Shown here: one piece after another, positions 56,210-64,000 of the stretch
Layout: each line of letters starts with the position of its first letter
Numbering within the stretch: position 1 is the first letter of the stretch
DNA from: Triatoma infestans
Taxonomy: Eukaryota > Arthropoda > Insecta > Hemiptera > Reduviidae
Length of the DNA stretch: 64,000 nt
Direction: 5' to 3'
NCBI GenBank assembly: GCA_011037195.1
Contig: JAAEAF010001097.1
Location: 62,001 to 126,000 of the forward strand
Notes under the pieces: generated by a model
What the model saw: only the letters and a program-made list of their open reading frames with translations
What the model was told of the DNA's origin: nothing
The model's database searches: none
Program-made: the position numbers and the translations under genes

Positions 56210-59200
56210 ATGGGCAATTATGGAAGAGTTACGCATGTCTTGTTTGATTTGGATGGACTTATAATAGGTATGTAACAGTTTTTATTTTTATTTTTTAATT
56301 TCCAGTTTAAGTTTTGTGCAATTTTAAATGTCTGGCTTGAATAGAAGCTATTGCATTTAATTTTGAACTTGCGTGGCATAAACATGGCATTTCATAGCTT
56401 CTTTGATGGACGTATATTCTCTGATGGGTGAATTTATTGCGAATACTTCTTTGTCAAGGTAATATTTGTGTTATTATTATTATTATTATTTGTAATTTAT
56501 CAGTAATAATTTTTAAATGTTGAGATCATAGTGGTATTAGTCATTTTTCGTCAAAATTTGTTTTCAACAGTATTCGATCGTACCTTGAAATTACAAACTG
56601 CGTGTTTTCTTTATTTGTAATACGTTCTAAAAATTGCATGCAAATACCTTGAAGTACCGTTCAATATTATGAGTTGTGATAATTAGCGGTAGTGTTAATT
56701 CTGAAGGACTTTCCGTTTGGAAATTAAGATTAAAAATGCCCTCCACCTATATAATGACGAACATTGATAAGAAATTTGGGGGAATACTAATAATATCGTC
56801 ACCAGGATAGAAATGGCACTCCGCATAATCTTTACTTTAGATTACCACCCATCTTAAGTGTTCTCTTCCTTTACAAAAAAAAAAACACCAAAGTTGGATA
56901 TATATTTCTGTCTATGTAGATAGTGAAAAAGTATATAAGAAGATATTCGGATCTATAATAGAAAGTTTTGGCAAGAAATATATTGATGAAGTAAGATTAG
57001 CCGTACTTGGCACCAGAGAAGGTGATGTAGCTAAAATAATTGTCGATCGTTTACAATTGCCTATTTCACCAGAAGAATTTGCAAAATTAGCCAAAATTGA
57101 ATATAAAAAGTACTTAAGTAGTGTCGAACTCAAACCAGGTAAGCAATTTCTATTATGGCAACATTTTGCTGTTGTAAAAGGTTCCGAGTTTGTTTTTTTT
57201 TATATAAGCTCTTATTTTTTTTGTTTTAATATAGGCGCAGAAAAACTAATTAAACATTTTTATAATAATAATGTACCGCTTGCTTTGGCGACAAGCAGTA
57301 GTAAGGAAAGTTTTGAAATAAAAACGGCAAATTATTCATCTTTATTCTCTAATTTTAATCATGTAGTTAAAGGTGCCGAAGTTGCAAATGGTAAACCTGC
57401 TCCTGATATATTTTTACAAGCTGCTAAACGTTTTTCGAATAATACACCAAAACCAGAAGAAGTAAGTAATATAAAAAATATGATTGTGAAAATCTGGGCC
57501 GCATTTGCTCTTAGGCGCAAGCTGGGATATCAACTTATTCTTTTCCTTGAATGTATTTAGATATAATATAGTTGCTAAGTAGAATACTTATGTTTAATAT
57601 GTAGTTAATATCATAAAATTAGAAGCCGGTTGAAAATAATCCAAGTCTTCTACTCATTTGACCATTTTTTTTCGCAAGATGGTAACTGATAGTAATTCCC
57701 GCCGCATCAGGCTAGCATTGTTTGCATTTAACTGTTATGGTTTTTAAAGAATGGTGTGAAAGTGGTACAATTAAAGATTGCAGAGAGTTTGTTTTGCATA
57801 TATTCTGCCTGGTATTACAATAAGAACTGACATGAAGATTTCGATAAAAATCCGTATCGAATCCGGATTTTATTACAAAGATTATTTTTTCGAATTTTAG
57901 CGATTTTGAAAAACACTGCATCGATTTTCGTTGAATGAATTATAATTATATGTTATAATATATTGTGGTAGTGGTTGGTTCCGCAGAGCTGGAAAGCATC
58001 AGAGAAATTTTCCGTGTTAGCCTGCTTCTTTTTGTGGTCATCGACCGGTTTTCGTGCGTTCGCCCATCATCAGGATGTTTTTGTTAAACAGTGTAATAAA
58101 ATACACTTGCACAGAGTAACCTTGAGTGTATCAACTATTTGCTCTGTGCAAGTCTATGTTATTACACTGTTTAACAAAACATCTTGAACGCCCGAAGCCG
58201 GTCGATGACCACAAAAAGAAGCAGCCTATCACGGAAAATGCCTCTGTTATTATATATATGTACGATGGTCTATCACTTTGCCGGTTACACTGTAAAATAT
58301 TAAGCACAATTACGTGATGGAAAGAACATTAGACATAATAAATATTGAGATAGGATAATAGTATTTGAAGGCAGAAAGTATGTTGAACAATTCCCAGGAA
58401 TATTTCCTTTTTACTTTCTCTTGCTCCTAGTAAGAGGAAGTATCGTAATCATGTCAAATTTACAATATTGAGTTTTCACCGGAAATACATGTTTTTATGT
58501 CCTCTGTGGCAGTAAAGTGGTTTTTAAAAATGGGTCTGTGTCGAAAAATCACAGAAAGTTCAAACTTATATGCCGTTCAGGTATTACCATTTGCTCCAAC
58601 AGAATGTTGTCTGTCAAAATTCCTCAACCGGAAGTACCTCGATTTTCTTTAAACTTGTCACATTATTTACACAATTTTATCATCTAAATAATATTAAATA
58701 TGTCGCCAATATTCCGAATTTGAAAAAAAATCGGTTGACCGTAAGTGAATTTTTACCGAAATTATTTCAGTATTCTACGATTTTATCCGACAGATTTAAT
58801 TAAATCACCGACACACACCGGCAGATTTAATTAAATTTATTACACTAACTATGAATACAGAGAGAGACTTTTGTCGTTAACTTTTTTCTAAAGAAGTTTG
58901 AGGTGAACGGAGACTTTTAGTTTTCTCAAAAAATTCATCTTAGTATAAGTTAAGATTCTCCATTGATATAAATGAAGAAAGCAAACATTTAGTAAATTTA
59001 TAAGTTTAAAGAAAATTAGTCACTTAAATCATGAAGCTGCAGTAAGAGAAACTCGTGTGAATGTTTAACACCAGATTTTTCTTTTTAAAATTTTAACTTA
59101 ACCTTGACTTGATCTATGGGACTCCATACTCCCAGTAAATGCAGTCTAAGGAAAATGCAAATAGTACGTTTTCTTTTTTCTTTTATATTTTTAATGGCAA

Positions 59201-59704
59201 AGGCACAACTTACCTTTTGTCCTTCTTTGCACACTCAGTGTTTTTATCGGGTTGTAAGAGCAACTCAGAGGTAGCAAATAACATAAATCATGTAAATACT
59301 AAAAAAATGTAAATCTGAGTTATTGATTAGATAAGGATCCATGTAAACATTGGGTATGACTTGTCCGATAACCTGGAAGTTACCTCATTTTTTTTAACCT
59401 TCCTTCAACATAGCAGAGCGTATAAAGATATAACTCAAAACGCTGTTTATATTTAATTTGTGAACTAAACATTTAACTATATGACTGCATATAACAAACC
59501 AATTTTTGTTGTTTTCAGTGTTTAGTATTTGAAGATGCACCAAATGGTGTTAAAGCTGCTTTAGCTGCTGGTATGCAGGTTGTAATGGTGCCTGAAGATT
59601 ATGTGCCAAAAGAATTGACACAAGGTGCAACGTTGATCCTTAAATCATTACTTGATTTTAAACCAGAAGAATTTGGACTACCACCATTTCCAGAGCAACA
59701 GTAG
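56210..59704 (+). CDS. PUDP: pseudouridine-5'-phosphatase (PUDP/HDHD1), HAD family
   Basis: Haloacid-dehalogenase-like phosphatase that dephosphorylates pseudouridine 5'-phosphate. Four exons with consistent phases: 56210-56267, 56920-57138, 57235-57461 and 59519-59704, giving 229 residues (human 228). HAD motif I is FDLDG with nucleophile Asp13 and acid/base Asp15. Motif II is ATSS (111-114). Motif III is the GKPAPD Lys146. Motif IV is FEDAPNG with Asp174, followed by [13 protein letters not shown]. The C terminus [10 protein letters not shown] matches the family. Intron 1 is 652 bp; intron 3 (57462-59518) contains a family-1 foldback and a dispersed repeat. Insect relatives are annotated GS1-like. 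Confidence 0.95.
57990..58247. repeat. foldback element, family 1, PUDP intron 3
   Basis: The left arm starts GCATCAGAGAAATTTTCCGT and the right arm ends CACGGAAAATGCCTCTG. The centre has ACAGTGTAATAAAATACACT and its counterpart TATGTTATTACACTGTTTAA. The left arm (minus strand) keeps CTGATGA (58073-58067) and GGTCGATG, with a mismatch in stem II and an extra A after GAAA. The right arm has lost the core through a small deletion between CATCTTGA and ACGCCCGAAG. Confidence 0.8.
58400..58760 (-). repeat. dispersed repeat family copy (PUDP intron 3)
   Basis: Reverse-oriented relative of the 48465 copy. It has CTCCTAGTAAGAGGAAGTAT, GAGTTTTCACCGGAAATAC, AAGTGGTTTTTAAAAATGGG and CTCAACCGGAAGTACC, in the mirrored order. 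Non-coding. Confidence 0.6.
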
Positions 59705-60439
59705 TTGCTTATTAACTGCATTTTATATTGAATTATCCAATTCATTCTCTGTTACAATCAGCCTTACCCAGATGGTTTACATTTAGAATTAAAAAAAAAA
59801 GGTTATTGTTTCTGTGTATGATTTTTTTTTTTTGAAACCTGGCTAAAGAAGTAATAACGAAAACTTGCACCTTCCTTAATATTGTATTTTGTGTTGTTTG
59901 GAATGAAATGAAAACGTATATTATAGAAAGACAAGTGATTTTTTATTTGTTCGTGTCCTTTACACTGTGATTTCTTGTGATTCGCTCTAAAGATTATGAA
60001 TATATTACATTATAGAGATATATATTACATTTCCATTATGGAAAAAAAGATTGCAATCGATGAACAACGGTGATTGCTATCGTTGTTTACATAATAATGC
60101 AATCGAAATTTTAATACTGATGAAATTTTTAAAAATATTTATACAAAGTCAATTTTACGAACTATAATGTATACTTAGCTTTTTTCATCAGCTCCTTTTT
60201 GTTTGGTATTTTTCTTTTCGCTTAGTTTTTTTTTATTTATTAAAGAAGGATAAATTATATTTTATCAGTGTTGTTGGATTTTAAATAAAATTCTCTGAGA
60301 GAGAAAAACATCTCTGTTTCTTTTATTTTCTGTTGCCTTTCTTTTTTTCTAATAATACTGTTAAGTAGTTGCGCTAAATTTTATTTCTTTTACTACAATA
60401 TGAAAAAATATGCCAATATGTCCGATTTTTGAAATTAAG

Positions 60440-60930
60440 TTTTTCAACAGAAATATTGGGGACCCCAGAGTACGAAAAAATTTTTATACTAAAAGCTTTT
60501 CTAAAATCGTACTTCCTGGTTAGCCATTTTCTTCAAAGTCGGAATTCCAGCGTTAATAGGCGGTAATTGTAAGTGGCGGTTAGAGGCTGTGGCAGATTCC
60601 TCAGAACTCTTTATTGAATTATCCTGCAAAAATGTTTTAAATAAAGTGTGGTAGGCATTTATTTGAATTCATGGTTTAAAGAAATCGTCAAAGCTGTTTT
60701 CGAGAAAATTGTAAAAAACTATTGACATTTAGGTTGGCGTTTATTTGGTACCTATTGGAATATCAAGTTTGAGCTTCCTACGATTTTTCATTTTGAGATA
60801 TTTGGTTCACACACACAAATACCATTTACTAAAACATTTTTTAATACTCACCAGTAATACTATTGACATAAAAAAGGTATTTCCAATAAAAATTCAATTT
60901 TGCAGAAAATGCAAGTTTGAAAAAAAATTG
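60440..60930 (+). repeat. dispersed repeat family copy
   Basis: Contains GTACTTCCTGGTTAGCCATT, TTCTTCAAAGTCGGAATTCC, AAATGTTTTAAATAAAG, TTTCCTACGATTTTTC-like and CACACACACAAATACC blocks in the same order as at 48465. Non-coding. The short open frame at 60745 is a by-product. Confidence 0.55.
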
Positions 60931-61005
60931 TTTATAGCTACTATAAAAGTATTTGTTGACCGTTGTTGAATTATGTTATGAAGGAAATGGTGAGGATCGG
61001 TCAAG

Positions 61006-61305
61006 AAAGAAACATTCGATTATGGCAACGTTACGGCAGAGTTTCCTGTCTTTATCAAGGCTTTAATCTAAAAAACAATACAATGAGGAACCCAATGCAT
61101 TAATAATATTGTAAAATGCTGGTTAATAATAACAAAAAAAAAAAAAATTAAATCAAGATAATATTGAACTACTTATAGACAATCATAAGATGTGGAGAAA
61201 GAATTTTTAAACATACTCATTTGTCATATCTCAGAAACAAAAATTTTATGTTTCTGCGATGTAACAAATGAGAAGGAAACTCTATTGAAACGTTGGCATA
61301 ATTGA
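61006..61305. repeat. foldback element, diverged hammerhead-like arms
   Basis: The left arm CATTCGATTATGGCAACGTT, then CAGAGTTTCCTG, is the imperfect complement of the right arm (AAGGAAACTCTATTGAAACG, TTGGCATAATTGAATA). Arms are about 36 bp with a 230-bp spacer. The GAAACGTTGG string is the same as the stem III/cleavage region of family 2, but the CUGANGA part is degraded. Possibly a third relative. Confidence 0.5.
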
Positions 61306-61531
61306 ATATATATAACTGTAAATTTAGAAAGTCGTGTGAATGTGTCACAGCAGATTTGTTTTTTTTTTTTACAATGCAATGATGAAAAATTCAGTGATTA
61401 TTTGAAATAATGTATTTCATAACGTGTACTGAGAGACCTGAGGCTTCCTTTTTTTGAAAAGTGATAGATTAGTGAAATGTACGGTTGCATGACACAGATG
61501 ATGAGAGAAGTAGGCATTTAGAAAAAATTAC

Positions 61532-61690
61532 AACTTGGAAGAATATTTTATATTAGAACTCTCACAAAAACTTGCGCTTGAGATAAACTAACTAGCAAAA
61601 CTTGGAAGAATATTTTATATTAGAATTCTCACAAAAACTTGCGCCTGAGCTAAACTAACTAGCAAAACTTGGAAGAATCCCACAAAAACT
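61532..61690 (+). repeat. 67-bp tandem repeat, about 2.3 copies
   Basis: Units begin at AACTTGGAAGAATATTTTAT near 61532, 61599 and 61666 and include CTCACAAAAACTTGCGC. The spacing is exactly 67 bp, and the first two units differ at only a few bases. The third unit is truncated. Confidence 0.9.
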
Positions 61691-62339
61691 TGATTCTGGC
61701 TCTTTCAAATGTGTAGTTTTATTAAGTTTACCCCCCTCCCTAAAATGTACAGGTGTTTTGTGAGAGTTAATTCTGATATCAAATCGTAATCTGATATCAA
61801 TACACTGTGAGTTCATTTTCTTTTTTTTATTTCTCTTACTGGTATAAGAGATAGTATTGTATATCTCAGAAACAGAGCATGTAGAATGTTTATACTTGAT
61901 ATTTCGTTAAGGTGCTACCAGGAGACCTGTTCCACCCCTTATGCCAGTCACTTTAGCCTATCGGGCAAAACTTCGGGTAGTCCAATATAATTTAGTGGAT
62001 CGAATCCACCGATCATAATCTTTGTTCGTAATCAAGGAGAATACCATCATCAGGAAATTCGTATATCAAGGAGAATACCAGGAGAACTGACTCGCCCAAA
62101 ATCGGTGACCGGAAGGAAATACCATTTTACTGAATTTTTTCTTCAGCTTTTTGGGATTTTTGCAAAATGCTCCAACCATTTTCTTTAACTTTGGTTTAAT
62201 TTGATAAACATATGCTTTATTGTTGGACAATTTTTCAAGAGAGCTTTAGTTTTTTGGAGCTTCTTGGATTACGTTTGATTTTCTTCTAAAGTACCGTTTT
62301 CCTTATATTATACAATAATTCTATAATCTATATTAATAT

Positions 62340-64000
62340 AATATATCTTTATTGCTTTTAGAATTTTACATTCATAGCAAATGAGTGGGTAAAAAATAAA
62401 ATAAAATATATCAACTGTTACAAAAAGAAATATAAACATTGAAAATTAAATTAAATATCTTTCAACAAACTGAACTATTTCAAAACAGAAAAAAAATAAA
62501 CAAAACTGAATTTCAGATTGTACCAAAAATAAATGAATAAACAAAATTAGCTCACAAACTTTTTGAATACTTGATCTGACAATAGTAAGTAACAAAGACA
62601 GCATAAAACATATATACTTAATTACTTCCAAATAAAATGACTTTCTAATATCTTATGTCAACATGAATTTTATAAATTTTAAACTATTAGTTACAAATAG
62701 GTATATATTGTTAATTTTATTAATATCTAAATTTACTAAATTGGATAGTATACTTTCAAGATTATCCAACATTATTACTTTTAATGTACTGGTCTAGGTA
62801 TATTGCTCTATAGGGAGAAAGGGCTGGGCAATACAGCAGAAAGTGAGGCAGATCATCTTTCTCAACTGTACCACAACATCTACAATATACTTCTTTATTA
62901 AATTGTATTCTCTCCCTGTTTACAATAATCCTAGAATATTTTTTGCCTGCCATTCTCAATTGGGAAATCAATTTAAGTTTACATAAATTTATATTATAGT
63001 AAAGTAGGCTTCTGGTATTCCAAGGTTACTGACTCTACGAAAGTACTTATTAAATGAAGAGTTCAATATAAATTCTATATCTTTACTTAAATAATGATTG
63101 TGTATACTGTCAATGAGACTCTTTAAGTTTTCGCTGTCCAAATTTTGGCAATCCCATACATTTTTGGCTCCAAGTTCCCTTAGAATTACCCTTACATCAT
63201 TTGCCCAATTAAAAGGAACACTTTTAAAATCTATTATTTGCAATTACTTATTATAACATTGTTTGGGCAATTTTTCCTCAGACATTTCGTTTTAATATTT
63301 TACATATAACATGGGAGCGTCCCGTCTCAACTCTAACAAAACTGTCTGGAGTATTGATTGGCAAGCTTAACAGCATTTAAAAAAATTTTAATTGTCTTCT
63401 TTCTACAACATTAGCATACTGTAATCCCCAGATTTCAGACGTATACAGTAGCACGCTTTCAGATAACGAATCGTACACCTTATTCCAAGAGTCAGACTTA
63501 ACGATCCTAATAATCTTATTACTCTTTGACTGGCAATGGCATTCTTCGATAGAAACGATAAGCTTGCTTGTCTAAATTTCGCCGATGATGCAAATTTTAC
63601 TCCCAGATAATTAAAAGACTTACAAATTTCGATTTTGGAGCCATTGTAAAAGAAATGATTTGTTTTGCCTAATGTTCCCCCTTTATGAAATATTACAATT
63701 TTTGTTTTCTCGGAATTTACAGTAAGAGAGTTTAATTCACAATATTTAGAGAGGCAATTAAGTTTTAACTGGGCATCTATCGCAGAGTATGAGAGAATCA
63801 CTAAATCGTCCGCATACATTAAAATGTGTAAATCCTTTTCTACCCCAAGGTTAATTCCATTGAAGTTAAATTTATCAAAGTATTCAATAATATCCGCAGT
63901 ATAAACTGAGAAAAGGAGAGGGCTTAATATTTCACCCTGAAGCACTCCTTCCGAAACGGGGATTTCATTCGAACTATCTGCAATTTTTATGGAGGCTGAA
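62340..64000 (-). mobile_element. LINE 3' portion, runs off the right edge
   Basis: Minus-strand non-LTR retrotransposon cut by the window end. 63403-64000 reads VLQGEILSPLLFSVYTADI and LMYADDLVILS, the RT core, then YLGVKFASS. A stop and frameshift near 63500 lead to ...SESVLLYTSEIWGLQYANVV (about 63500-63410). 62989-63243 and 62762-62971 continue the C-terminal region with LRMAGKKYSRI and CRCCGTVEKDDLPHFLLYCP. It is a different family from the 35503 element. The 3' end is placed only roughly near 62340. Confidence 0.85.

Larger units (their letters stand above)
59705..62339. other. intergenic, repeats only
   Basis: After the PUDP stop there is a probable 3' UTR to about 60000. Then come a forward dispersed-repeat copy (60440-60930), a foldback with a gaaacgttgg-type arm (61006-61305), and a 67-bp tandem repeat (61532-61690). 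No gene is recognised. Confidence 0.45.

Overview
The window looks like arthropod nuclear DNA, most likely from an insect. It is AT-rich, its genes are split into short exons with GT..AG introns, and it is crowded with transposable elements. A mitochondrial fragment inside one intron reads sensibly only if TGA is Trp and AGA is Ser, the invertebrate mitochondrial code. I cannot name the species.

Eight host genes are supported. Seven were traced start to stop with consistent splice phases; the eighth, Hs6st, lacks its 3' exon. From left to right: a heparan-sulfate 6-O-sulfotransferase (minus, 7127-9885); an RPUSD1-type pseudouridine synthase (minus, 18466-20115), head-to-head with a NOA1-type circularly permuted mitochondrial GTPase (plus, 20600-31375); then POLR3K (42083-42836), YRDC (42837-43601) and a PLEKHM1-type RUN-domain gene (43605-50141), all on plus and separated by 0 and 3 nt; a claudin-family four-TM gene (minus, 52270-54880); and a PUDP-type HAD phosphatase (plus, 56210-59704), head-to-head with the claudin.

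The rest is mostly mobile DNA. 10.5-18 kb holds a foldback repeat, tRNA-derived SINEs, a truncated LINE and a deleted BEL/Pao LTR element whose 3' LTR contains a piece of its own gag. 31.5-40.8 kb is a nested pair: a decayed Jockey-like LINE (12-bp target duplication) interrupted by a nearly full-length 4.9-kb LINE (12-13-bp target duplication). 62.3-64 kb is the 3' part of another LINE that runs off the window. Introns carry foldback repeats, a NUMT next to a partial exon copy, and a dispersed low-complexity repeat family.

The most notable observations are: (1) two repeat families whose arms contain hammerhead-ribozyme-like motifs, one next to a Penelope-like C-terminal coding remnant and the other duplicated in a 425-bp palindrome in a claudin intron; (2) a LINE whose ORF1 and ORF2 lie in one frame separated only by a TGA, with no AUG ahead of the endonuclease domain; (3) the zero/three-nucleotide spacing of POLR3K, YRDC and PLEKHM1, which suggests a polycistronic transcript.
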